Below, one piece after another: positions 47,308 to 55,942 of a stretch of DNA of 64,000 nt; the first letter of the stretch is position 1; each line of letters starts with the position of its first letter. The notes below the pieces were generated by a model. That model was not told where the DNA came from, searched no databases, and was given only the letters and a program-made list of their open reading frames with translations. This DNA is from Streptomyces violaceoruber (GTDB lineage: Bacteria > Actinomycetota > Actinomycetes > Streptomycetales > Streptomycetaceae): the NCBI GenBank assembly GCA_000720805.1, contig JODI01000037.1, positions 58,132 through 122,131 on the forward strand, in the 5' to 3' direction. A program made the position numbers and the translations under genes.

Positions 47308-48597
47308 TCAGTCCGCGTCGGGAGCCTTGATCACCCCGTCATTCGCGGCGAGTTCACCAAGCGACGTGGCCACCTTCTCTATGGCATCCGCGATGCGAGC
47401 AGCGTGTTCGGGCGCGAGCAGGGGAGGGTGGTGGAAGAGGAGAGTTTGCTCTGCCAGTTCACGAGCGACGGGCGTGTTGAGCCGGATCCCCTCGAACTCG
47501 CCGGTGGAATCGACGGCCTGGTAGCGGGGCCGTGTCCATGGGCGCACGAGCGGATGCTCGTTAAGAGGCGGGTCAGCGCGATAGACGGCAAAGCCGACCT
47601 CGGCCGAGATTGCTGCAGCGATCGCCTCTAGCCTTACCGCCTGCCGCCTCTCGGCCGGCCATCGAAAGGCGTACTTGTAGACGGACTCCTGCTCTACACC
47701 TTCCGGCTGGCCCAGGGGTGGTAGACCGAGGTCCTCGAGCCGTCGACCGATGACGGCGCAGCTCTTCGCCCGTATTGCGTGTTGTTCGTCCAACAGCGGC
47801 AGCTGGCTCAGCAGGATCGCCGCCTGCATCTCCGTCATGCAGTGGTTGGTTCCCATTACAGATCGACCATCCACGATCTCCATGACGTCATGTCCGGGAT
47901 CCTGAACGTATCGGCGTCCGTCAGTTCTGAGCTGTACAAGCCGGTCGTACGTGTCGGCGTCATCGGTGATCACGGCACCGCCCTCGCCTGCGGCGAGGAC
48001 CTTGCCCTGTTGCATCGAAAAGGCAGCCACATCGCCGAAAGTCCCGGCTCGTCTGCCGTTCAGCACGGCGCCGTGCCCCTGCGCGCAGTCCTCGACCACG
48101 GCCAGCCCTGCGCCGCGAGCGAAATCTACAATTGCAGGCATGTCGCACAACGAGCGGTAGTGGTGAACCGCAATGAGCGCCCTCGTCCTCTCCGTCAGAC
48201 GGGCTGCAGCAGCTACCGGATCGAAGCAACCTGATGACGCCGTCACGTCGACGATGACCGGCACGAGGTTTGCCTCGTACACAGCAGTCGCCGTTGCGAC
48301 CCAGGTCATGGCCGGCACAAGGACCTCGGCCCCCGCGGGGAGGCCGAGAGACTCGATGGCGAGCACAAGGCTGCTCGACCCGTGATCGGTGGCGACACCG
48401 TACTGACTACCGCAGTACTCAGCGAAAGCTTCGGCGAACTGCCGCTCCAACGACCGTTCGCCGCGCGCTCGTCCGGACACCGACCAACGGTCGGATCGCA
48501 AGACCGTGTCCACTCGGCGCCGGCCCTCATCGGAGAGCTGCGGCCAAAGCGGCCAGTCGACAGCACAGGTGGGAACGCCACCCAGGATTGCGAGCAT
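47308..48597 (-). CDS. DegT-family aminotransferase, BtrS/StsC-like (cyclitol or inosose aminotransferase)
   Basis: The 429-residue PLP enzyme closely follows the glutamine:(2-deoxy-)scyllo-inosose aminotransferases: WPLWPQLSDEGRRRVDTVLR, the tail SDRWSVSGRARGE, TDHGSSSLVLAIESLGLPAG, EVLVPAMTWVATATAV, VVEDCAQGHGAVLNGRRAGT and the Schiff-base lysine in FSMQQGKVLAAGEGGAV. Such enzymes convert a keto-cyclitol to an aminocyclitol, usually with glutamine. The ATG overlaps the cyclase stop (TGATG), so translation is coupled. With the cyclase, it is the clearest evidence that the product contains an aminocyclitol. Confidence 0.85.
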   Translation of the reverse strand: MLAILGGVPTCAVDWPLWPQLSDEGRRRVDTVLRSDRWSVSGRARGERSLERQFAEAFAEYCGSQYGVATDHGSSSLVLAIESLGLPAGAEVLVPAMTWVATATAVYEANLVPVIVDVTASSGCFDPVAAAARLTERTRALIAVHHYRSLCDMPAIVDFARGAGLAVVEDCAQGHGAVLNGRRAGTFGDVAAFSMQQGKVLAAGEGGAVITDDADTYDRLVQLRTDGRRYVQDPGHDVMEIVDGRSVMGTNHCMTEMQAAILLSQLPLLDEQHAIRAKSCAVIGRRLEDLGLPPLGQPEGVEQESVYKYAFRWPAERRQAVRLEAIAAAISAEVGFAVYRADPPLNEHPLVRPWTRPRYQAVDSTGEFEGIRLNTPVARELAEQTLLFHHPPLLAPEHAARIADAIEKVATSLGELAANDGVIKAPDAD

Positions 48598-49727
48598 CAG
48601 CAGACCTCGGACTTCTCTAGTGCGCGGACGCGTTGCAACGCGCTATTTACCTCTTCCGGCATCAGGTTGCCTACGAAGTGGACTTCGCCTACGGAGGCGA
48701 TCAGGGGAAATCTCTGTTGCCCGTCACGGTGCTGCGATCGCTCTTCGACGCTCTGCCAGAGCAATCCGTCTACTTCACTCGGTGGCGAGACCGGCAGGCC
48801 GAGAGCCATGGCAAGTCTGAGGATTGCGGCCACATCGTCAAAACTGATCATGTCTCTGCCGGCGGAGATCATGAGAGTGAGCACCACGTCGATCGCCACA
48901 GCCTCACCGTGGCTGTGGCACGTAGGTTCGGCCGACTCAATCACGGTACTGAAGGTGTGCCCGAGGTCGAGCACCCGCTCGAGATCGTTCTCGTAGAGGT
49001 CAACGCCGAGTTCCTCCACCATGATCGCAACCGCGCGATCCAGCAGCACTCGGGCGGAACCTTGAAACTTGGTCGCCGACCCGTCCGGTCCATGGGTTCG
49101 TAGGTCTTCGAGCAGGGGGTGGGAACATCCCACGGCTAGCTTCAGGATCTCGCCAAGCCCGCTCACCAGGTCTCGTTGTGAAAGCGTGCGGAAGAAGGTC
49201 GGGTCCAAGAGCACCGCGGCAGGCTCTACAAACGAACCCAACCGGTTCTTCAACCCGCGGAGGTTCACAGCGGACTTGATGCCAAGGGACGCATCCACGT
49301 AGCCGAGGACGGTCGTTGGCACCTTGATGTGCGGCACACCCCGCCGGTAGATGCTGCACGCGAATGCACCCACGTCCATGACGGCACCACCGCCGATGAT
49401 GATGACAGGTTCACCTCGTCGAATGAGTCCGAAGGTACCGAAGGCATCGACAAGTCGTTCGACGGAATCCCAGCGTTTGATGTGCTCGCCGCCAGGAAGG
49501 ACGACGATCTCAGCCGCTACTGAGCGAGACCGAAAGTACTCATACAAACGAGTCAACTGCGCGGGGCCGATGCCATCATCGACCACGACCAGTTGGCGCT
49601 TGGCGAACCCACTCGCCTCATGTAGAGCAGGATTTTGCGGATCTAGCAGGTCGGTCGTGCGGGTGATCGTGAACGCACGCGCCCGAGTAGAAGTGACGCT
49701 CGCTAAAAGATCGCTACTTGGTATCAC
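48597..49727 (-). CDS. sedoheptulose-7-phosphate cyclase-like (EEVS-type, DHQS superfamily)
   Basis: The 376-residue protein belongs to the dehydroquinate synthase superfamily. It has the NAD-binding VIIIGGGAVMDVGAFACSIY, RRGVPHIKVPTTVLGYVDAS, LGIKSAVNLRGLKNRLGSF and the metal site LGEILKLA ... LDLGHTFSTVIE ... SHGEAVAIDV. The MDV-AFACSIYRRG and KNRLGSF motifs place it nearer the sugar-7-phosphate cyclases (2-epi-5-epi-valiolone synthase group) than 2-deoxy-scyllo-inosose synthases. The motif VDASLGIKSAVN differs from the VDAGVGAKTGVN I know for EEVS, so it may form a different cyclitol. GTG 49727 was chosen (GAAGGG six bases upstream); ATG 49781 would overlap the SDR by 28 bases. Confidence 0.8.
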   Translation of the reverse strand: MIPSSDLLASVTSTRARAFTITRTTDLLDPQNPALHEASGFAKRQLVVVDDGIGPAQLTRLYEYFRSRSVAAEIVVLPGGEHIKRWDSVERLVDAFGTFGLIRRGEPVIIIGGGAVMDVGAFACSIYRRGVPHIKVPTTVLGYVDASLGIKSAVNLRGLKNRLGSFVEPAAVLLDPTFFRTLSQRDLVSGLGEILKLAVGCSHPLLEDLRTHGPDGSATKFQGSARVLLDRAVAIMVEELGVDLYENDLERVLDLGHTFSTVIESAEPTCHSHGEAVAIDVVLTLMISAGRDMISFDDVAAILRLAMALGLPVSPPSEVDGLLWQSVEERSQHRDGQQRFPLIASVGEVHFVGNLMPEEVNSALQRVRALEKSEVC

Positions 49728-49753
49728 ACCGGACCCTTCAAGAGCTCGCTGAT

Positions 49754-50512
49754 TCAGCCTGTCGCTGCCGTGAGAAGCCATTCCTGGCCGCTAACACCTG
49801 CGGCATCGTCCGAGAGTAGGTAGTTCACAAGTGCGGCCACCTCTTCCGGCCGAGTCATCCGTCGCAGCTCCAGCTGGCTCACGACGCCGGCAAGATGTTC
49901 GTCGAGGTCAATGCCCTGTTCCTCAGACTGCCGCTGAGCATCGCCCAACGCTTGGGCAGTTGATACCCAGCTCGGCAGGACGGCATTAACGGTGATCTGT
50001 CGGGCTCCAAGCTCGTGAGCCCAGCATTTTGTCGCGCCGATCAGCGCAAACTTAGAGGCGCAATAGGCCCCGTATCCAGCTCGACCGACTCGGCCAAGCT
50101 GTGAGGAGATATTTACGATCCGACCGCCGTCCACGATCCGATCCTGCAGTCCATTCGTGAGTAGATATGGCGCGATGAGGTTAACCGAGAGTGTGTCAGT
50201 CCACTCGTCCAGGGTGTCTGGGCCGTCAACCGCACTGACGTGCACCACGGCTGCGTTGTGGACCAGCGCATAGATCGGTTCCGTCCAATCGCGACAGAAT
50301 CTTCGGATGGCCTGCTCATCGCTGAGGTCGACCGAGCTGAAGGTAGCGGGGGTGTCGGTCGCAAGCTCACTCAGTGCCTGGATGGAGCGACCCATAAGGT
50401 GGATCCGGTGACCGTCAGCTGCCAGGCGTTGGATCAGGGCTTTACCGATTCCACCCGTGGCACCCGTCACGATGACAGTTCCTGTTCGATCAGTCGGCGT
50501 TATGGCGGCCAT
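49754..50512 (-). CDS. short-chain dehydrogenase/reductase
   Basis: The 252-residue classical SDR shows TGATGGIGKALIQRL (cofactor-binding TGxxxGIG), a NAAVVHVSAVD motif, NISSQLGRVGRAGYGAYCAS with the catalytic Tyr and the following Lys, and a C-terminal VSGQEWLLTAATG. It starts at the stop of the Gfo/Idh dehydrogenase with one base of overlap and ends 26 bases before the preferred cyclase start. In the operon it probably oxidises or reduces a cyclitol hydroxyl/keto group. Confidence 0.85.
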   Translation of the reverse strand: MAAITPTDRTGTVIVTGATGGIGKALIQRLAADGHRIHLMGRSIQALSELATDTPATFSSVDLSDEQAIRRFCRDWTEPIYALVHNAAVVHVSAVDGPDTLDEWTDTLSVNLIAPYLLTNGLQDRIVDGGRIVNISSQLGRVGRAGYGAYCASKFALIGATKCWAHELGARQITVNAVLPSWVSTAQALGDAQRQSEEQGIDLDEHLAGVVSQLELRRMTRPEEVAALVNYLLSDDAAGVSGQEWLLTAATG

Positions 50513-51549
50513 CAGATCGAAAGCAATCGTTGAGGCCGAGTCGGCCTGAGATGAACGCGGGTCGAAGTGATGGCCGACTCGGTGGCTGCGGCCGCCAAGT
50601 GTGCCGCCTGCAGAGCGTCTTCAGCCGTCGCTCCCGCGTGCCGGCCTCCGAGCGCCATCTCTCCGAATGCTGCCATCTCTGCCGAGAAAGCTGCGGAGTA
50701 TCGAGGGAGGAAGAACGGCTTGACGGCCTCAACTGTTCTCTCTGAAGTACTGTGCCATCGCCGATCTGTGGTCTCGCGGAATGTAGTCGAAACCACGTGT
50801 TCGTCATCGAGGATTCTCACGGCGCCCACGGTTCCAATCACCTCAATGGTTTGATCGTATGATGATACGGATCGTCGACCGCATTCCAAGTAAGCTGACG
50901 CACCACTCTCTAGATCAACGGCACAGCGCGCCACTTCGCGCGACTGGGTCGCGAGGACGGAGGTCGGCTGGTCGTCAACGAGCCAGCCGAGCAGGTCGAA
51001 GTCATGGATCATCATGTCGAAGTACGCGCCACCGCCGATCTCGTAAGCTTCCGCAGGTGGCGACGGATCCCGGGAAATCAACGATAGCGAAACCAGTTCA
51101 CCGATCTGGCCGCTCCTGAGGACTCGTCGTAGCTCAGTGATCGCCGAGTCGAAGCGTTTATGGAAGCCAACCATGAGAGTGGAATCGGTTTCGGCTGCCT
51201 TTTGGGCGAGCCGAGCCGAGGTACCGACCTGACCGGTCAGCGGCTTCTCGCACAGGAGGGCGAGACCACGATCGATTCCTGTGCGGACGAGGACGTCATG
51301 CGCCTCTGTAGCCGTGGCGACGATCATCGCTGTTACATCTGGATCGGCCAATGCGGTATCAAGCGTTGATAACTCGGCATCGACAGCAGCTGCCAACCGC
51401 TCGGCATTAGGGCGTACTTGATCCACAACATAGCGCAGCTCAATCGATGCTGTGGCTGCCGCATTGCGGGCATGAATCTCTCCCATGCGACCAGCGCCGA
51501 CGAGGACAGCGACGGTGCGACCATTCGAAGAGAACGTTTCGGTCGTCAT
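50512..51549 (-). CDS. Gfo/Idh/MocA-family oxidoreductase
   Basis: The 345-residue protein has the Rossmann start VAVLVGAGRMGEIHARNAAA and then the Gfo/Idh catalytic motif ALLCEKPLTGQVGTSARLAQ, with EKP. Further motifs are LMVGFHKRFDSAITELRRVL and GGAYFDMMIHDFDLLGWLVD (H-D pair). Inositol 2-dehydrogenases share this pattern, so oxidation of a cyclitol alcohol to the ketone used by the aminotransferase is plausible. It lies six bases after the LuxS stop and overlaps the SDR start. The NAD(P) preference cannot be read. Confidence 0.85.
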   Translation of the reverse strand: MTTETFSSNGRTVAVLVGAGRMGEIHARNAAATASIELRYVVDQVRPNAERLAAAVDAELSTLDTALADPDVTAMIVATATEAHDVLVRTGIDRGLALLCEKPLTGQVGTSARLAQKAAETDSTLMVGFHKRFDSAITELRRVLRSGQIGELVSLSLISRDPSPPAEAYEIGGGAYFDMMIHDFDLLGWLVDDQPTSVLATQSREVARCAVDLESGASAYLECGRRSVSSYDQTIEVIGTVGAVRILDDEHVVSTTFRETTDRRWHSTSERTVEAVKPFFLPRYSAAFSAEMAAFGEMALGGRHAGATAEDALQAAHLAAAATESAITSTRVHLRPTRPQRLLSI

Positions 51550-51555
51550 CGAATG

Positions 51556-52089
51556 CTACTTGGCCATGACCTGATGCCATTCCGCACGAAATGCCAAGAG
51601 ATCCGAGGCAATTCGGGCGGCTGCTTCTGCACTGTGGTCGCTGGCCCAGCCACACTGTCTGTCGTTTGCCAGGGGAACGGATTCGATGGTGGTGGTCACC
51701 CGGAGCGCCCGCTCGAGGGCATCTGCCATCGAGTCGTACCCGCCCATACCGACCGTTGTAATGTAAAAGCCCGTGAGGCATCCCATTGGGCCGACGTTCA
51801 GGACGCTTTGAGTTTCTTCGCGAAGGAATACGCCTAAACAGTGTTCAAGCGAATGGGCAGTGGCGGTGCTCATTCGCTTCACGTTCGGCTGTGTCACGCG
51901 AAAGTCCCACTGCGTCAGCAGCACTGTGTTTTCGGTACGTTGCTCGACTATCCGCAGGTATGGCGCTGAGACAGCTCGGTGGTCGACTTCTGTTGGCCCG
52001 ATGGTGTGAAGGCTCTGCTCCAACTTGCTACCCCCGTCGTAGGTAGGTATCGACGTATGCAAAGCAGGTGGGCTCGATGTAACCGTCAT
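51556..52089 (-). CDS. luxS-like: LuxS (S-ribosylhomocysteinase) homologue at the head of the cyclitol operon
   Basis: The 177-residue protein has the LuxS signatures: EVDHRAVSAPYLRIVEQRTE, WDFRVTQPNVKRMSTATAHS, the Zn site HSLEHCLGVFLREE (two His and the catalytic Glu), SVLNVGPMGCLTGFYITTVG with the catalytic Cys, and a third Zn ligand Cys in RQCGWASDHSAEA. Canonical LuxS has MGCRTGFY; here the Arg is Leu. LuxS cleaves S-ribosylhomocysteine to homocysteine and DPD by moving a carbonyl along the sugar. ATG 52089 has AAGGAGGATCGC directly upstream. Streptomycetes mostly recycle S-adenosylhomocysteine with SahH, so a LuxS in a biosynthetic operon is unusual. Confidence 0.85.
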   Translation of the reverse strand: MTVTSSPPALHTSIPTYDGGSKLEQSLHTIGPTEVDHRAVSAPYLRIVEQRTENTVLLTQWDFRVTQPNVKRMSTATAHSLEHCLGVFLREETQSVLNVGPMGCLTGFYITTVGMGGYDSMADALERALRVTTTIESVPLANDRQCGWASDHSAEAAARIASDLLAFRAEWHQVMAK

Positions 52090-52289
52090 GCGATCCTCCT
52101 TGATTCACATGGCCCTGTCAATTGCTTCCCGGCGGGCCAGCATCACCCCAGATCCCGTCATGTCTTGCTTGAGAAGCCGTATCTCAACCGATCATGGAAC
52201 GCGCGGGACGAACAGGTTTTCCGCCGGGTGATCTTCCCGTTGTACGCGCATGAAGACAGGGCTTCTCGGTAGCTCGGGGATGTGAATCG

Positions 52290-52985
52290 GACCGAGCAAT
52301 GCCGGAAGGTCCTGGTGTCGTTGTTGTACGCGTCCGAATGCGTTCAGTTCAACTCGTCTGCTCCATCGTGTGATTGCCTCGCGCATGTATTGGGCAACGC
52401 GGCCGACCATCCGGATCGGGAACCCCGGTATCCCTCCGGCATGTCGGACGCGGAATGGGCGGCCATCCGGCCTTTTGCTGCCGGTGCCGGCCCGGCTGCA
52501 GGGCAGAGGCGGGCAGCCCGAGGGCTACTGCCACGGCCGGCTGCTGGACGCGATCCGCTACCTGCTCGCGGGCGGGATCTCCTGGCGGGCGATGCCCGCG
52601 GGCTTTCCCGACTGGGGCCGCTCTACGCCTTCTTCTGCCGCTGGCGCGAGCAGGGGCTGATCCCAGAATTCCATGACCGGCTGCGCGGACGGGTGCTTGA
52701 GCGGGAGGGCCGTGAGGCGGAGCCGACGGCCGGGATCATCGATGCGCAGTCGGTGAAGGCCGCTGCCTCGGTGCCATCCGTCTCACGCGCCTACGACGGC
52801 GGGAAGAAAGTGGGCGGCCGCAAGCGGCACATCGTGACCGGCTGCCTCGGCCTGCTCCTGGTCATCGCGGTCACCGCCGCGACCATCGGCAACCGAGACG
52901 GGCCTGCTGATCCGGCTGCGCCGCATGCACCGCGACATCACCCTCGTCTGGGCCGACGGCGGCTACACCGGCGGCCTCGTCGGCT
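52290..52985 (+). pseudogene. IS5-family transposase, interrupted by an IS3 element
   Basis: Plus-strand pieces in several frames form one transposase: FNSSAPSCDCLAHVLGNAAD, PRYPSGMSDAEWAAIRPF, LLDAIRYLLAGGISWRAMPA, SRLGPLYAFFCRWREQGLIP, TAGIIDAQSVKAAASVPSVS and GGRKRHIVTGCLGLLLVIAV. It breaks at about 52985, in WADGGYTGGLVG, where an IS3-type element begins. It is related to the fragment at 39.0-39.4 kb. Frameshifts make it inactive. Confidence 0.75.
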
Positions 52986-54180
52986 GATGCCGGGACAAAC
53001 TCGCTCTGACCTTTCGTGGGGCGTGAGGTAGCCCCCAGTGGATGTGCCTGCGCAGGCGGCGTCGGTTATAGAAGGTCTCGGCGAAGTCGAGGATACCGGG
53101 GCGGGCGGTGGCCCGGTCGAAGCGAGTGCCGATCTCTTCTTTGAGTACGGCCCAGAAGCTTTCCGCGGCGGCGTTGTCGAAGCAGCTCCCGGTTCTTCCC
53201 ATGCTCTGGCGGTGCCCCCGACTCGGCCGTTCTCGACCGGAGTTGACCTGAGGTGTGTTCCGATCTGCGGTCGCTGTGGATCACGTATCCGGGCTCCAGG
53301 CGGCCCAGCGCGGCGGCCATGTCGAGGGCGTCGACGACAAGTTCGGCTCGGTGGTGGTCGGCCATCGAGTGGCCGATCACTTCCCGGGTGGCCAGGTCCA
53401 GCCACGGGGCGAGGTAGAGCCACCCCGCGGCGGTCGGGATGTAAGTGATGTCCCCGACGACCTTCGTGCCCGGGCGGCCGGCGGTGAAGTCCCGGCCGAT
53501 CAGGTCCGGCGACGGTGCCGCCGCCTTGTCGGCTTTGGTCAGGCTGCGGCGTCCGGTGCCGGCTGTTGCCGGCGATGCCGTGCTCCCGCATGACCCGCTG
53601 CGTCCTTTTGCGGTTGCCCACCTGGCCCTGACCGCGCAGTCGGGCGGTGACGCGCGGGACTTCGTAGTTCCGCCGGGAGGCGATGCGGATCACCGTGATC
53701 TCGGGGGCCAGGGCTCTGTCCACCCGTCGCCGCGCTTCACGGGCCCCGGCTCCGGCGACCCACGCGTAGTACGTGAACCGGGCGGTCTTCATCGCCTTGC
53801 ACAGCAGCGTGATCGCGTAATTGGCCTTCTCCGCGCGGATGAACCGGCAGAGCGTGCTCACCGGTCGCTCTCCGTCGCGAAGGAGGCGGTCGCTTTTTTC
53901 GGGATCTCGGTCGTTTTCGCCTGCTCGGCGTTCAGCTTCCGCAGCCACTTCAGTTCCTCGTCCCAATCGTCGGCGGCCCGTACCGCGCCAGGTTCGGTTG
54001 TCCTGGGCGGCGCGGGGCTTCTTCACCCAGCCCCGCAGGGACTCCGAGCTGATGCCCAACTCGCGGGCGACCGCAGTCACCGGCCGGCCCGACGACAGCA
54101 CGAGCTCGATCGCTTCCCGCTGATAACTCGTACGAATACCGATTCGTGTCCTTGCTTTCCACCTGGCACTGCTTCCTCTG
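52985..54180 (-). pseudogene. IS3-family element with degenerate transposase orfA/orfB
   Basis: On the minus strand, orfA-like (MLSSGRPVTAVARELGISSE, SLRGWVKKPRAAQDN) and orfB-like parts (FIRAEKANYAITLLCKAMKT, VRDFTAGRPGTKVVGDIT-type sequence in another frame) are split over frames. The C-terminus has GRTGSCFDNAAAESFWAVLK and RRRLRRHIHWGLPHAPRKVR. These are the two ORFs and DDE region of IS3 elements, with additional frameshifts beyond the normal programmed one. Inactive. Confidence 0.75.
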
Positions 54181-54314
54181 GAACCTCAGATCCCAGCCCC
54201 CAGGGGTACAGGATCAAGGGGAAGCTTCAACTTGTCTCCGTCCACGTGTGTTGGTCATCAGCGTTGAGGCGCCGCGGTGAGCGGAACAAGTCAACTGGGC
54301 CCCGCGACGCCGTG

Positions 54315-55310
54315 TCACTCCTCGTCGGTCAACCAGCCCCGCGCCACGGCCCGGGCGCCGGCCTGGAACCTGCTGCGAGCGCCCAGATTCTCCATGATGT
54401 CCGCCGCGATACGCCGGGCCGTGCGCGCTGACACGCCCAGGCGCTTGGCCACGACCTCGTCGGTGTGTCCGCGGCCCAGAAGCCGCAGCACCTCTGCCTC
54501 CTGAGCGGACAGAGCATCTTCATCGTGACTCGCGGCGCGCTCGCCGAGCGGAACGGCCTGTTCCCACAACGTGTCGAAGAGCGCGCACATCGCCACCACG
54601 GTGCCCGTGCCCGTGATGAGCAGGGCGCCGACCGAGCTGTCGTCGTCTTCGACGGGGACGACGGCGGTCGTGCGGTCCGCGATGGCCAGGCGGAGGGGCA
54701 GGGACGGCGTGGTGCGGACCTGTGCGCCCTGGTCGACCAGCCATCTGGCGTAGGACAGAGTCGATGGGTTCGACCGAACGCTGTCGACGTAGACGGTCCG
54801 CATACGGACGCCGCGCTGGAGCAGTGACTGATCCTGCGGTCGTGCGGCTGCCATGCTCGCTTCGCTCTGTGCTCCGCCTGGTGCGAGCGCCATGTATTCG
54901 GACTCGACATTGCTCACCAGAAGACGAATCCGGTCCCGGATCTCTTCGATGCCGTCGAGGCGTTCGATGCCATCCAGCTCCTGCAGCCGCGCGCTGGAGA
55001 AATCCTCGGCGAGTTGCGCGGCGGCCAGCCGGATCTTTTCCACTCGTTCATGCTCTGCCGCAATCCGGGCCTGTTGCTGAGCGATGAGCGCTTGAACTCC
55101 GATCGCCGGGTCGATCGCCCGGAATACCTGCGCCTCTCCTGCGGATACCCGGATAAGGGCCAGCTCGCTGAGCCGATCAAGACTCTCGCGTAATTTCCGT
55201 TCATCTAGTCCGAGCCGGGACAAAAGCTCATGGAAATCAGCCTGAGGCTGGGCCAGTAGCGCTCGATAGACAGCTATGCTGCTCTCATCAAGCCCAAGAG
55301 CCTCCAGCAT
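54315..55310 (-). CDS. TrmB/LuxR-type transcriptional regulator
   Basis: The 331-residue protein starts with a TrmB-like winged helix (LGLDESSIAVYRALLAQPQA, then SRLGLDERKLRESLDRLSEL). A middle sensor or PLD-like region follows (QRGVRMRTVYVDSVRSNPST). It ends in a LuxR helix-turn-helix (LSAQEAEVLRLLGRGHTDEV, AKRLGVSARTARRIAADIME). Streptomyces has many such regulators. It is divergent from the ~120-aa/peptide operon, starting about 200 bases from it, which suggests it controls that operon. The ATG at 55310 begins MLEALGLDES, as usual in the family. Confidence 0.8.
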   Translation of the reverse strand: MLEALGLDESSIAVYRALLAQPQADFHELLSRLGLDERKLRESLDRLSELALIRVSAGEAQVFRAIDPAIGVQALIAQQQARIAAEHERVEKIRLAAAQLAEDFSSARLQELDGIERLDGIEEIRDRIRLLVSNVESEYMALAPGGAQSEASMAAARPQDQSLLQRGVRMRTVYVDSVRSNPSTLSYARWLVDQGAQVRTTPSLPLRLAIADRTTAVVPVEDDDSSVGALLITGTGTVVAMCALFDTLWEQAVPLGERAASHDEDALSAQEAEVLRLLGRGHTDEVVAKRLGVSARTARRIAADIMENLGARSRFQAGARAVARGWLTDEE

Positions 55311-55515
55311 GTACTCTCCTCCCCGTTACGGTCACGAGCAGACCGTCCTCACGGCAGCTCTGCATCGATTTAGGGATTCTGACATCCGACCCCCGATGGT
55401 TGTCCAGTGAACGGTGGCCGATTCGAGCCGATTCAGGACTTCCGGTTCCGGCCACTGCATAGACCGTCCATTCGGGCACCTTGATGCGGTTGATGACATG
55501 TTCGACCCTCGCGAG

Positions 55516-55878
55516 ATGCGCCTCATCCACGTACGCATACGTACACCTCATCATTTTGTGGCATTTGACTCGATGTCAGCAACCTTCAAGTCATTTGCCG
55601 CGTATGGCGAACGGGTCGAGCACGTCAGCGTGCACACGGCGCCGCCTGAGGCCCTCACCGTGGGCTTCTACATCGTGGCGGAAACCCTCTCCGCCACAGA
55701 GCGGGTTGCCCAGTCGGTGGCGGAACGCGCCGTGCGAGGGGACGCCAGGCTCGAGGGCTGCCAGGTCGTCAGCTGCTCCGCCGCTCTGGTTGGCGAGTAT
55801 TTCGACCGTCTACTCGACGGTGCCGGGCCCGATGGACGGTTTATGCGGGGGCCGCATGAGGACACGGAACGGCAATGA
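55516..55878 (+). CDS. small hypothetical protein upstream of secreted peptide
   Basis: From ATG 55516 the protein is 120 residues: MRLIHVRIRTPHHFVAFDSM, VEHVSVHTAPPEALTVGFYI, a helical ERVAQSVAERAVRG region and SCSAALVGEYFDRLLDG. It has the feel of a small alpha/beta protein I believe recurs beside LuxR-type regulators in Streptomyces, but I cannot name a family. ATG 55498 and longer starts are possible; none has a strong ribosome binding site. The next gene, for a 57-aa membrane peptide, starts 65 bases downstream. The last 30 codons are duplicated at 32.4-32.5 kb. Confidence 0.55.
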   Translation: MRLIHVRIRTPHHFVAFDSMSATFKSFAAYGERVEHVSVHTAPPEALTVGFYIVAETLSATERVAQSVAERAVRGDARLEGCQVVSCSAALVGEYFDRLLDGAGPDGRFMRGPHEDTERQ

Positions 55879-55942
55879 CATCGCACCAAAGTTCAGCAAA
55901 GCTCATGGTCGAGAAAATAACCGATCCCAAAGGAGCACTGCC

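Noticed and set aside
48597..49781. 2-deoxy-scyllo-inosose synthase (BtrC type) as identity of the cyclase
   Set aside because: The MDV-AFACSIYRRG and KNRLGSF motifs fit sugar-7-phosphate cyclases better than the DOIS pattern.
37399..51549. Hygromycin A- or A201A-like cluster, suggested by GMD plus an aminocyclitol
   Set aside because: Hygromycin A uses myo-inositol-derived cyclitol without a cyclase, and the carbamoyl, LuxS and acyl-ACP genes do not fit.
52338..52360. GTTCAACTC half-site upstream of the LuxS operon
   Set aside because: No second half at the right distance; the bases belong to transposase coding sequence (FNSSAPS).
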